Assembly: GCA_002104895.1 (NCBI GenBank)
Contig: MCFG01000131.1
Coordinates: 1 to 64,000 of the forward strand
Direction: 5' to 3'
Length of the DNA stretch: 64,000 bases
Source: Anaeromyces robustus
Lineage: Eukaryota; Neocallimastigomycota; Neocallimastigomycetes; Neocallimastigales; Neocallimastigaceae
Shown here: in pieces, positions 1 through 21,362 of the stretch
Layout: every line of letters begins with the position of its first letter
Position numbering within the stretch: position 1 is the first letter of the stretch
The notes under the pieces: generated by a model
Seen by the model: the letters and a program-made list of their open reading frames with translations, nothing else
What the model was told of the DNA's origin: nothing
Database searches by the model: none
Position numbers and translations under genes: made by a program

Positions 1-968
1 TCATAGCAAAAAAAAAAAAAAAAAAATTTGAAATTATTCATTTTTAAATGTTTAAATCAATTCAATGAACTTAAAAATTTTCTATTTACCTATTTACAAA
101 TAATATGAAATAATAATAAAATAGAAAAATAATATAAAATAAGTATAATTAATAATTAAAATATAATATAAATAATAGTTAATGTAAGAGTAAAAATAAT
201 GTATACAAAATATATTAAAGATAGATAAATAGTAGTTAGATCATAAAATAATAATTAGAGTTTAGAAGAGATTTTCATAATAGTTCATATAGGAAAAATA
301 GTATTTTATAATATTTATTAAATATAAGAAAATATTATAAGTTATTATTATAATACATATTGTTTACCCCTTAGTATATTTTATATATTTAGAGATAAGT
401 AGCATATTGTATAATAATATTAAAAGTAATATTTAAGAAAAATTTAAATGGTAGAAAAATAGTTCATTTATATTAAATAAATATTTATTTATATATATTT
501 TTTATTATATTACAATTAACCTTAAATCTTATTTTAATATTTTATAATAAAATTAATTTATACTTTCAAAAAAAAAAAAAAAAATAAAAAATTAACAGTA
601 TTTTAGATTCATTATTTTCATGATTTAATATTTTTTTTTATAAAATAAAATGATATTTTAAATAATATTTTATTAATATTTTATAGCAATTATTTTTATT
701 GATATTTAATATTATATAATATACATTAAACAAGGAACTTAATAGTTCATAAAAATAAATAAATAATAAATTAAAGACCGAATATACTTAAAACTCTCTT
801 TAAATGACAAAAGTTTAATTCTAAACTGAACCTTAACTTACATTGTTAGACAATTATAATAATAGTAGTAGAATAGAAGGCACTAATATGATAATACGAT
901 ATAATATTTGATTAATTATGCCATGTTAAAAAATATGATTATTATAATATTATAATTGCATTTTCTAA
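1..968. other. AT-rich intergenic stretch, no gene seen
   Basis: I find no ORF of convincing composition, no GC-richer island that could be a tRNA, and no obvious repeat beyond A/T runs. It lies downstream (on the minus strand) of the LINE remnant that ends near 969. Confidence 0.6.
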
Positions 969-1370
969 TTTTTTTTTAATAACACCAATAATCTTTATTT
1001 ATTTAATTAGTTTAAAAAAATGCATATGAAAAATTATAATATTAAAAATAATAATAATTGTAAAAAATTACAGATAACATTATAATGCGTATATTAGAAT
1101 TTTAATAGGCATAGCGACTTGAATATTACTTTCAGTAAAATTCAAGTAACAAAGTTATTGTCATTATTATTAATTGCGCTATCTCTACTGGATTGTCTTA
1201 CTGCATTTTCAACATTGACTCTTTTGGTTAGATCGGTTTTTCGGTACCCATTGAATAAAGATCGAAGATGATATGAAACAACTGGGATGATGTAATTAGT
1301 AGTGTGGATGTTCGTACCTAGAACGGAATGTCTGTTAAGGAACCAGGTTTTAACTGGCATTTACATAAAT
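969..1370 (-). mobile_element. 5'-truncated LINE remnant (3' end only)
   Basis: On the minus strand, 1360-1142 encodes 72 residues that resemble the C-terminal tail of the full LINE at 36757-41934. The shared skeleton is N-x-I-x-PVV followed by LFN, then N-V-N/E-N-A/T-V-x-Q-x-S-R. The nucleotide match is clear around 1177-1210 (read as gcagtaagacaatccagtag) against the end of the intact ORF near 41620-41640. After the stop there is an AATAAA (993-999, minus strand) and about 20 bases later an A-run (complement of 969-977), the same order as in the complete element. Nothing LINE-like is seen above about 1370, so the copy is 5'-truncated, as is usual for LINE insertions. It has diverged clearly from the intact copy, so it is older or belongs to a sister subfamily. 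Confidence 0.62.
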
Positions 1371-1480
1371 CATTCCATTCTCTATTCTCTATTGAATTAA
1401 ATTTTTTAATAGTAAATTATTTGCTTCGATTTTTAATTGAATTTCATTAATACCTTTATGATTTTTAACAAAAAATTACT

Positions 1481-1678
1481 ATGTGCAACCATTATGGAGA
1501 AAAAAAAGGTTTTGTTGAATTTATAGGAAGAAATCATAGAGTAATTGGAAGATTAGATTATGAACAGGACTTTATGAATACTATTACCAATAAAATATAT
1601 GTAGCAGATTTAATAACAAGAAATATTTCATTATTATTTTTTTTAGATTCAAATTATCAAGTGATAACCAAAAATTAA
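1481..1678 (+). CDS. Orphan 65-residue ORF, function unknown
   Basis: An ATG-to-stop ORF of 65 codons with mixed composition (charged residues, G, R, D, V), unlike the I/L/Y-only ORFs made by microsatellites. The sequence runs from MCNHYGEKKGFVEF to DSNYQVITKN. I do not recognise a family. It could be a small gene, a relic of a larger gene, or an exon of an unmodelled gene; I see no obvious flanking exons. Low confidence that it is expressed. Confidence 0.3.
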   Translation: MCNHYGEKKGFVEFIGRNHRVIGRLDYEQDFMNTITNKIYVADLITRNISLLFFLDSNYQVITKN

Positions 1679-2120
1679 AAAAATAAAAAATTGACAATAT
1701 ATATTTGATTTATTTAATTGAACGTTATTTTTTTATATTTATAATTTATTAGAATATAAAAAAAAAGTAAATAAAATATATAATATATTATTTTATTATT
1801 AATTACATTCGTATTAGCAATATGTAAACTTTATTTATTTTATTACAAAATAATAAAAAAAAGAAGCTTAAAAAAAAATATAATATATTTTTATTCAATT
1901 ATATATTTATAGTAAATAAATATATAATTTGAATAATAACAAAAACTATAAAAGAAAAATTTGAATAAATATATAAAGCAAATACAATTACGAAAGAATA
2001 TATATAAAATATATTATCATAAATTATATTTATTTATATTATTTTTTTATTTTATTTTTTAATATAATAAATTGAAAATTTTACAAGAAAATTGTATGTG
2101 TAAAAAAAATAAACTATAAA

Positions 2121-2260
2121 TATTTATTAAAAATTATTAAAATAATAAAAGTTAATAACAATATATCAATGGAAAATTAAAAAAAAAATATATTTATTAA
2201 AAATTATTAAAATAATAAAAGTTAATAACAATATATCAATGGTAAATTAAAAAAAAAAAG
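2121..2260. repeat. Two-copy 70-bp tandem duplication
   Basis: The block starting tatttattaaaaattattaa at 2121 is repeated from 2191 with almost no change (ggaaaatt versus ggtaaatt near the end). It lies just downstream of the Rxt3-like gene, in its 3' flank. It looks like a recent local duplication. Confidence 0.8.
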
Positions 2261-2373
2261 AAATAATATGTTATAACAAAAAAGGAAGAAAAAAAATTAT
2301 ATGTTATATATAATCTATTTCAAAATATATTAATTCTTTTTTTTTATTTATTTATTTATTTGTTTTGTTTTCC

Positions 2374-11313
<8,940 letters not shown>

Positions 11314-13026
11314 CTTTAATTATATAAATATTATTATTATTATTTTATTATTTTTAAAATTTTTTATTAATATTTATAATTATTACTATTATTTATTATT
11401 ATTATAAAATATTAAATATTCAAAAATTAATCTTTTTTTTTAAAAAAAATAAAAAATAAAATAACAACGGAATAAAATATAGTTCATTAATTAAATTAGT
11501 TCAATATTTATCTATTAATACATTGAAAAAAAAAAAGCATATTATAAAATATGTTTTTTCCTTTATATAATATAATATATTACATAAAAGAAAAAAATAT
11601 AAATATATATTCCAATTGTAACTAAAAAAAATAATTACTTTTATATATGAATTATGTTAAACCAAAAAAAGTAATTTATATTATATAAAAAAAAAATACA
11701 TTAAAAAATAAAAATAAAACAAATAAATAAAAAAGAAAAAAAAATTAAAAATTAAGAACAAAAATAACTTTATAATTAAAATATTAACTTTTATTTTATA
11801 TATATTTATTAATTAATTTATTTATTCACTTACTTATTCATTTATTATTTATTTATTTATTCATCTATTTATTTATTTATTTATTTATATGTTCTAATTT
11901 TAATATATTAATTTTTTGTTATATATAATTAATATTTAATAAAAAACTTTTTTATTTATTATTTTTTATTTAAAATTTAATAAATAATATAAAATAAAAT
12001 GATAAATTTTGTGATTTTTTTATTTATTATAAATAAATATTTTGGATAAACTTTTTTTCATACAAATTCAATATTGTTTATATATTAATAAATTCAAATG
12101 AACTAATATAAATTATAAATCATAAACTTAAAATTTTGTATAAAAAAAAAGTAAAAGAAAAGTAAAAAGAAAAAGAAAAATAAAAAAAAGAGAAATAAAG
12201 ATACATATTATAAGGTTTTATTATATTTTCATTTATTAATTTATTTATTTATTTATTTATTTTTTATTATGAAAATATGTTTTATAATTACTTTAATAAT
12301 TACTGAAAATATTATTAAATGGAGTTTTGGAAAAATAATATATATAATTTCGTGGCTTGATACCTATTTAATACAATGAGTTTAATATTTACATTAATAA
12401 TATTACTTTTATGAGTTAACATTATTATTTTAAATTAAGATATTTAATATATTTATCAAATTTAAATATTAAAATATTAGTTAACTATTAAATAATATAT
12501 TTGTTATATATTAAATATTATGTATTTAGTTATGTTAATATTATGTGGTGCATAAATGATGCAAGCTAATGTTTACATATTCTACAATACAATAATTAAA
12601 TTATTAATAGGTAGTTAGTTTTTAATACATATAAACAATATTTCAAATTTATTTATTTATTTATTTAGTTATTTAGTTATTTAGTTATTTAGTTATTTAT
12701 TTATTTATTTATTTATTTATTTTATTTATTTATTTTATTTATTTATTTATTTATTTTATTTATTTATTTTATTTATTTATTTATTTATTATTTATAAATA
12801 TTTATAATGTCATAAAGTATTACTTTATTATGACTTTTTTCTTTCTTTATTTAAAAAAAGTAGAACAGAACAATTATATATATTTATATATATTTATAAT
12901 TTTTTTTAAAATAAAAAAAAAAAAGATATATTGAAAATATTGATAAACTCTATTGTATTAATATATATTAATATATAATATTTGTTTCATTAAATTATTT
13001 CTTTTGAAAGAAATATTTATTAAAAA
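11314..13026. other. Intergenic: 5' flank of the Rxt3-like gene, 3' flank of the SCOC-like gene
   Basis: About 1.7 kb with no credible ORF. It holds a TTTA tetranucleotide tract (about 12653-12788, with TTTAG variants near its start) and several A/T homopolymers. The promoter of the Rxt3-like gene must lie next to 11313, but no distinct motif stands out. Confidence 0.6.
12653..12788. repeat. TTTA tetranucleotide microsatellite, with TTTAG variants
   Basis: Tandem TTTA units with an early block of TTTAG-type units (ttatttagttatttag) and scattered TTTTA units. It is intergenic. Confidence 0.85.
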
Positions 13027-13603
13027 TTATGATATTCCGGAAGTTGAAGACATTAAATTATTAATATATTTTGATAATATTTGATTTTCAGAATTTAATT
13101 GTGCATTTTCTTTTTTAGCTTTTTCTACTTTATCAATTACATCTTCAAAATATTTATATAATCGAATATTTTATATTTTTAATATTAAAAAAAGAAATAT
13201 ATTAATTTGTATTTATATTTTATATAATTAAAATATATATAAAATAATAAATATATATACCTTTTAAATTATATTGTAAACTTTTAAATCTCCTAAAAAA
13301 AAAAAAAAAAAAAAATAAGAGTTTATATAGTAAAAATGTTAAATTATACATTAAAATATTATATAAAAAAAATAAATTCTATAATTTTATTAAAATATAC
13401 TCTATTAATTCTTCTTGTTCTGGATCATTTCCATTTCTTCTATCCTCAAGAGAACCACTAAGAAGAGAAGTTCTATAAGAAATCGAATTTTGCCTAGCAA
13501 ATTGACCACTTGTTGGTGTAGGTGTTTGAGGATGTGCTAAAAAATCGAAATCTAAATTTAAACTAATATCATTTTTTGGAGATTTAGTATTAGGTGTTGT
13601 CAT
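13027..13603 (-). CDS. SCOC-like short coiled-coil protein
   Basis: Three exons (13603-13401, 13292-13261, 13142-13027) give 351 nt, or 116 aa. The C-terminal half matches the SCOC/UNC-69 family: a heptad coiled coil (VIDKVEKAKKENAQLNSEN) ending in QILSKYINNLMSSTS, the counterpart of the family's ENQVLxxYIENLMSxSS end. SCOC proteins are small Golgi/endosome-associated coiled-coil adaptors, linked in animals to ARL1 binding, autophagy and vesicle transport. The N-terminal 70 residues are Ser/Thr/Pro-rich and probably disordered. Introns are GT-AG. The last, conserved exon is separated from the start by a tiny 32-nt exon, so the conserved part is easily missed by ORF calling. The Ypt1 gene lies upstream on the same strand. 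Confidence 0.8.
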
Positions 13604-13673
13604 GATTTGTGGTTTATTAGAAATTAATAAAAAAATTGTAGAAAAAATATTTTTTATTTTTTTTATATAAATT

Positions 13674-13716
<43 letters not shown>

Positions 13717-13721
13717 TTAAT

Positions 13722-13752
<31 letters not shown>

Positions 13753-14436
13753 TTCTTATTATACAATTATATATAGTAATTACATATCACTAATAACTAA
13801 TAAATGCAAAAAAAAAATATAATTTATAAATTTTGTTATATATTATATAAATAAAAATTATTAATAAAAAAGTTTTATTTTAAAATAAAGATCATATAAC
13901 AAATTATTCAAAAAATTTGTTATATACTATAATTAAAAAAAAAATAATTAATAAAAAGTTTTACTTTAAAAAAAAAAGACCATATACAAAATTTATCTTT
14001 TTTTTTTTTTTTTATTTTATTTTATTTTATTTTATTTTATTTTATTTTATTTTATTTATTTTATTTTATTTTTATGTAGATTTTTATTCATTTATTTTCG
14101 TTCTGTTTTTAAAGAAAGAATATATGCTTTATAAGTTTTCATTCTTTATTTATTTTATTTTTATAATTATGTTTAAATATATTTTTATTAATTAATATTT
14201 AATTAATTAATATAAATAATTTAATATTATATAAAATAAAATTGAAGAAAATTAAGCTTTATTTTATATTTTTATTTCTTGGTATTTTTTTTTTTTTTTT
14301 TTTAATTAATTGCTTTTTTTTTTTTTTTAGGAAATAAAAGTACTATACTAGTTATTAAATTTGAATATATAATAATATTAAATGAGTTAAAACTATATAT
14401 ATATAATTATATTGCATTTTATTAGCGATAAATTAT
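13604..14436. other. Intergenic between Ypt1 stop and SCOC-like start, with two microsatellites
   Basis: It contains a TTTA tract (about 13677-13753), a TTTTA tract (about 14011-14071) and a near-duplicated stretch: tataaattttgttatatatt near 13825 versus aaaaaatttgttatatacta near 13911. No credible ORF. Confidence 0.6.
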
Positions 14437-15291
14437 CTAACAGCAACCACCAGCTTGTTCTTGTGGAACAGCAGCACCAGCACCTAACTTAATCTTCTTT
14501 TCGGTCTTATTTTGTGCAGCACTATTACCTATTCTATATTTATTGAATATAAAAAAAAATTAATAATTTAAACTAATATATTCATATAGAAATAAAAAAA
14601 ATGAAATGAAAATTACCTATCCTTAATTTGTTTAGTCATAGTTAAGAAAGCTTGTTCAACATTAGTAGCACTTTTAGCACTAGTTTCTAAGAATGGTATA
14701 GATAATTGATCAGCGAATTCCTATAAAAGAATTATAATTAATTATACATACATAAATATATAAACATATCAATTTTATTTTTTATTTTTATTTTTTTATT
14801 TTTATTTTTTTTTTTACAATATAAAAAATAACAACTTTCGTTAATTAAAAAGTTCTCTATTTTAAAATTTTAAATTTAATATAAACAAACCTTAGCTGTA
14901 TTGTAGTCAACAACTTTCTTGCTTTCAAGATCGCTTTTATTACCAACTAAAAGTTTATTAACACCTTCACAAGCGAAGTGGTCAATTTCTTGTAACCATT
15001 GTTTAACATTGTTGAAGGTATCTTGATCAGTAACATCATATACAACAATAATACCATGGGCACCACGGTAGTAACTGGAAGTAATGGTACGGAAACGTTC
15101 TTGACCGGCAGTATCCCACTATTATATTTTTTATTTTATAACAATACGGTATCATTAAACATATATAAATATTATGTGAAAAAAAAATTTTTTTACAATA
15201 CTATAAAAGAAAGAATATAATTACAATTTGAAGTTTGACAGTTTTTCCTTCAAGTTCGATAGTACGGATTTTCTAATTAATATGTAAAACA

Positions 15292-15334
<43 letters not shown>

Positions 15335-15909
15335 ATTAGTATAATTAATATATAAAATAATATTTAAATGATCTTTTTTGGATATGTTATCCAATTTTTA
15401 TTTTGTTTTATTTTATTATTATTTTTCTTTTTAGTTTTTAGTTTATTTATTGTCTTAAGGTTTTATATTTTATTCTGTTCATTAATTGTTTTATTCTAAA
15501 AATTGTATTTCACATTTTTATTTCTAATAAAATACTTACGAAATCAACACCAATAGTACTAATGTAACTTTCAGTATAGGTATCATCCTTTTATATAAGG
15601 TATCAAAAAAAATAAAAAATTTATAAAAATATAATTTGTAATATATATATTATTATATTTATATTTAAAAAAATTTTTTATTATAATTTTTTATAATAAT
15701 ATAATTTGTAAAATATATATTAAAACTTACAGCAAAACGTAAAAGAAGGCATGATTTACCAACACCGGAATCACCAATAAGTAAAAGTTTGAATAAATAA
15801 TCGCTATTGATTATTAATATTATATAAATAGTTCATGTTAAAAAAAACCTTTTATATTTAAAATTATATAAAAAATGTATAATATTATGACTTACTATTC
15901 TGGATTCAT
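14437..15909 (-). CDS. YPT1: Ypt1/Rab1-type small GTPase
   Basis: Seven exons (15909-15896, 15803-15731, 15587-15540, 15272-15225, 15118-14891, 14720-14617, 14533-14437) total 612 nt, or 203 aa, against about 206 for yeast Ypt1. The start [15 protein letters not shown] is diagnostic for Ypt1/Rab1. P-loop GDSGVGKS is at residues 15-22, the switch I region includes STIGVDF, switch [13 protein letters not shown] starts at 62, then GNKSDL and ETSAK guanine-binding motifs. It ends GGCC, the double-Cys prenylation signal. Rab1 controls ER-to-Golgi traffic and pre-autophagosome formation. All nucleotide-binding residues are present. The first exon has only 14 nt, so the start is outside any long ORF. 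Confidence 0.96.
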
Positions 15910-16683
15910 TTTCTATATATCTTTTATTTAATAAATATTTGTATATATAAAATATTAGAGTAAAAATAGTTAATAATTGTTTTAAAAATATTATATATAA
16001 TTTTGTCTTAAATATTAATGATTTTTAAAATTAAATTAAATTTGCTTTTTCATATAATTTTTTTAAATATAAAATATCATAACTAAATATATTGATAATA
16101 TAATTTATGAATTTTTATTACATAATCTGAAATAACTATCAATATTTTATTTTATTTTGTTTCATTTTGTTTTAATTTTTTATGTTAAAATTAAATATTA
16201 CTAATTTTAAAATATCCGAAACCTTTGAAGATAACAATTTTTTCTAATTTATCAAAAATATATGAAATATTTAAGTTTTTAAACTATTAATTATCTAAGT
16301 AATTATAAATATTGAAATAAATATTATTAATTAATTAATTAATTAATAATATTTTTTTGAAAATAATATTAAATGATAGATAATTATAGCATTTCTATTT
16401 TTTATTATCTTTAAACTTGGAAATTTCTTTAACTGTAAATATATTGAAATGAATTCACTAAAATTTATTATTTCATTATATTATATTCTTTGTTGTTCTA
16501 TTTTATATTATTTTTTTTCGAATATACTATTTGTTTTTCAATTATCAAAAAAAAAAAATAAACAAATAACTTTAATTTAATAATGTTTAATATATATAAT
16601 CATTTTCTAATAGTTTTAGTGTCAATTAAAAAATAATCATTTCTTTATTTCTTTTTTATTTTTTTTATAATTATAGATAATTC

Positions 16684-16731
<48 letters not shown>

Positions 16732-17238
16732 TCACAATTATATTTTAAGTTTTAATTTTGATTGATTAATGATTTGTTCTGGTTTTACTTTTGTTTGTTT
16801 TGTTTGTTTTACTAAAAAAAATATACTGATTTGTTTACTTATTATTTTATATAAAGAATACAATAAAGAAATATTTAATATATAACACTTTAATAAATAT
16901 AATATAAAGACAAAATCTTCAAATATTTAAATTATATAAACTTTAGATTATTTACTTTATAATAAATTCTAAAAAAAATTATATATTATAAATAAAGAAT
17001 AAAGAAAAAAAATTTTTTATATTTAACATCATAAAAATAATCAAATATATAATATAATTAATATATATTATATATTATTATAATATAATATTTAAAAATA
17101 TTTAAAAATATTATATAATTAAATTAATATAATTATATATTAATAATAAATAATTAATTAAATAAAAAATAATAAAAAAAAACATAAAGTTTTTATATTA
17201 CATTAATATTTTTATAAATAATGTATAAAGATATAAAC
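15910..17238. other. Intergenic 5' flank of YPT1
   Basis: No credible ORF or RNA gene. It contains a TTTA tract at about 16683-16731 and many AT palindromes. The promoter of the Ypt1 gene lies here but shows no motif I can name. Confidence 0.6.
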
Positions 17239-17803
17239 GGGAAGTGTGCATTTCGGCAATGTATTTTGTAAATGTATCGCGCATTAAAATAACGTATTAT
17301 TTAAATGTATTATATTGTGGCTTATAAATTAAATTAATAAAAAATTTATTATATTATTAAAATCAATATTTTATTTATTATTGATTTATGAAACCAATTT
17401 ATTAGTGACATCTTCTTTTTATTAATATTTCTTTTTTTTTTTTTTTTTTATTTAACTTATGAAATAAATAAAATATTAAGTGAAATTTAAAATTTATCTA
17501 TAATTATTTAAATTATGAAATAAATAAAATATTAAGTGAAATTTAAAATTTATAAATTCTTTAAATTATGAAATAAATAAAATATTAAGTGAAATTTAAA
17601 ATTTATATTTATAATTCTTTAAATTATGAAATAAATAAGAAATGCTTTAATATACAAGTACTAGTAGTATATAAACTCTCTTAAAAAATTTTTATATAAA
17701 TGTGGCGTTAAAAATATTTATATAAATTTACAATATAAAATGTGGCGTAAAGGACCATTCAATGCAAAAAATTTCATGTACATTGCCGAAATGCAACACT
17801 CAG
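17239..17803. mobile_element. MITE-like non-autonomous DNA transposon with TIRs and 9-bp TSD
   Basis: The left end reads agtgtgcatttcggcaatgta (from about 17243); the right end read inward is agtgttgcatttcggcaatgta (from about 17801). A 16-bp core, gcatttcggcaatgta, is perfect. The identical 9-mer gatataaac flanks both sides (17230-17238 and 17804-17812). A 9-bp target-site duplication is typical of Mutator-like elements. There is no transposase ORF, so it needs an enzyme encoded elsewhere. The interior holds four ~56-bp tandem repeats (17455-17640) and two gtggcgt-type motifs near the right end. The ends are clearly GC-richer than the surrounding DNA. Confidence 0.8.
17455..17640. repeat. 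Four ~56-bp tandem repeats inside the MITE
   Basis: Copies begin with ttatgaaataaataaaatat at about 17457, 17513, 17567 and 17624, the last being partial. Each carries taagtgaaatttaaaattta. Subterminal repeats of this type are common transposase-binding arrays; that role is inference. Confidence 0.8.
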
Positions 17804-18948
<1,145 letters not shown>

Positions 18949-19503
18949 ATGATAGAATTTATAAAAGTTTTTATTAAAAATGGTAATAAAAGTAAAATAG
19001 CTAATGTTATAACGAGTATTAGAATATTATGCAGTATCGCATTATTATTTAATCCAGTATTTTCATGGGCGTTTTATTTATTATATATAATAGCAGGATT
19101 ATCAGATATGATTGATGGGACAATAGCAAGAAAAACTAATAGTGTCAGTGAGTTTGGCTCAAAATTGGATACTATTGCAGACATTATTTTCGTTTCTGTA
19201 TGTTTGATAGAGCTAATTCCCATAATGAATTTTCCATTTTGGCTATATGTATGGATAATCAGTATTGGATTTATTAAATTAAATAGCATTTTGTATGGAT
19301 ATATTAAATTAAAGGAGATTGTATCAGTTCATAGTTTTATGAATAAAATTACGGGCTTGTTATTATTTATTTTCCCTCTAACAGTATCAATTATTCCTTT
19401 AAAGTATAGTACAATAATTATTTGTATTTTCGCAACTGTAGCTGCAATCCAGGAAGGATATTATGTTAAGATAAAATTTAAACATCACAAATTATACTAT
19501 TGA
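18949..19503 (+). CDS. CDP-alcohol phosphatidyltransferase, bacterial type
   Basis: A single uninterrupted ORF of 184 aa. The family motif D-x2-D-G-x2-A-R-x8-G-x3-D-x3-D is complete: D53, D56, G57, A60, R61, G70, D74, D78. These four Asp bind the metal and CDP-lipid. About five hydrophobic segments span the membrane, as expected. Enzymes of this family join a CDP-activated lipid or alcohol to a second alcohol; the size suits PgsA-like phosphatidylglycerophosphate synthases or other short bacterial members, and the exact substrate cannot be read from the sequence. It has no intron in a region where every neighbour is intron-dense, and it resembles short bacterial proteins, so transfer from a rumen bacterium is likely (inference). 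The ATG at 18949 follows an A-rich context and is the first in frame. Confidence 0.88.
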   Translation: MIEFIKVFIKNGNKSKIANVITSIRILCSIALLFNPVFSWAFYLLYIIAGLSDMIDGTIARKTNSVSEFGSKLDTIADIIFVSVCLIELIPIMNFPFWLYVWIISIGFIKLNSILYGYIKLKEIVSVHSFMNKITGLLLFIFPLTVSIIPLKYSTIIICIFATVAAIQEGYYVKIKFKHHKLYY

Positions 19504-19570
19504 CTAGTAATACTTAAAATACAAAATAAAAATAAGTAATAATAAGAATAATAATAAATGATAAATAATA

Positions 19571-20340
19571 GTAATCATAGTGATAATAAAATAATAAAAT
19601 AACAATTAATAATTGTTATTAATTTATAATCATAGTGATAATAAAATAATAAAATAACAATTAATAATTGTTATTAATTTATAATCATAGTGATAATAAA
19701 ATAATAAAATAACAATTAATAATTATTATTACTTTATAATCATAGTGATAATAAAATAATAAAATAACAATTAATAATTATTATTAATTTATAATCATAG
19801 TGATAATAAAATAACAAAATACCAATTAATAATTATTATTAATTTATAATCATAGTGATAATAAAATAATAAAATAACAATTAATAATTGTTATTAATTT
19901 ATAATCATAGTGATAATAAAATAATAAAATAACAATTAATAATTGTTATTAATTTATAATCATAGTGATAATAAAATAATAAAATAACAATTAATAATTA
20001 TTATTACTTTATAATCATAGTGATAATAAAATAATAAAATAACAATTAATAATTATTATTAATTTATAATCATAGTGATAATAAAATAATAAAATAACAA
20101 TTAATAATTATTATTAATTTATAATCATAGTGATAATAAAATAACAAAATACCAATTAATAATTGTTATTAATTTATAATCATAGTGATAATAAAATAAT
20201 AAAATAATATTAATAATTATTATTAATTTATAATCATAGTGATAATAAAATAATAAAATACCAATTAATAATTATTATTAATTTATAATCATAGTGATAA
20301 TAAAATAATAAAATACCAATTAATAATTATTATTAATTTA
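19571..20340. repeat. 55-bp minisatellite, about 14 units, each with a hairpin
   Basis: Units begin ataatcatagtgataataaa at 19626, 19681, 19736, 19791 and so on every 55 bp. Many contain aataacaatt-aat-aattgttatt, a perfect 10-bp stem with a 3-nt loop. Unit variants (attgtt, attatt, acttt, accaa) recur in the same order in units 1-5 and 6-11, so a block of about five units was itself duplicated. It lies 68 bp after the stop of the phosphatidyltransferase gene. Confidence 0.93.
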
Positions 20341-20819
20341 AAGTAAATAAATAAATAATAAAAAAACAATAATAGAATAAATAAAAAATATATTAAAAGG
20401 AACTCTTAGAATATTTAAATTAATATAAATTTTTTATAGTTTTATATTTTAAATGATTGCTATTTTTTATTTTTTTATTCTCCCTCTTGTTTTTTTTTTT
20501 TTTTTTTTTTTTGATATTTATATGATATATTTATCAAAATTTATAATTATTTTTTTTGTACAAGTATTTATATTATTCCTATATATATAATATATTTGTA
20601 CATGTAAAGAATCATTTATTATTAATTTTAATTATTATATTATTATATATTTTATATTTGCATTTGTTTTTATTTACTATGTTGTTTAATTCTTCAGTAA
20701 ATATTTTTTTTCAAAAATATTGTAATTTACATAAAAAGTATTATTTTTTTTATTTTATTTTTTTTTTTTATTTATTTTGGGTTATTTTAAAGATTTGTTT
20801 AATGCTATTTTTATTTTCA

Positions 20820-21161
20820 TTAAAGGGTAGCTAATTTTGGTTCTGGTGAAGCAATTTCTGGATTAGGATTCTTTCTATTTTGAATAAGGTCTAACCATTC
20901 TGGCATACCAGTTTGGTCAAGCATAGCCTATTTTTATCATAATTCATATAATTTATATTAATTTTCATTGTGTAATGTATATTATTTTTATATATTATTA
21001 ATTTGAAACTTACTTGGAAGTAGGTTCCGTTTTTATCAACCTTCTTTCTAAATTCAGTAGCTTTAAGTAATGGAACGTGAACATATTGGTTATTAATACT
21101 ACCAACAATCTGTTATATGTAATTTTTTTAAATATATTAATAACAAAAAATTTGATTAAGA

Positions 21162-21205
<44 letters not shown>

Positions 21206-21217
21206 TAATAATAATAA

Positions 21218-21290
<73 letters not shown>

Positions 21291-21320
21291 TAATAATAAT
21301 AATAATAAATAATAATAATA

Positions 21321-21362
<42 letters not shown>

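Noticed and set aside
13917-14195. 92-codon plus-strand ORF rich in F, I and K
   Set aside because: Runs through the TTTTA microsatellite and T runs; no conserved feature.
19571-20340. Possible CRISPR array
   Set aside because: Units are contiguous at 55 bp with no unique spacers, and the genome is eukaryotic.
20556-20834. 92-codon plus-strand ORF overlapping the PFK 3' end
   Set aside because: Composition is that of T-rich 3' flank, and the last codons overlap the well-supported end of PFK on the other strand.
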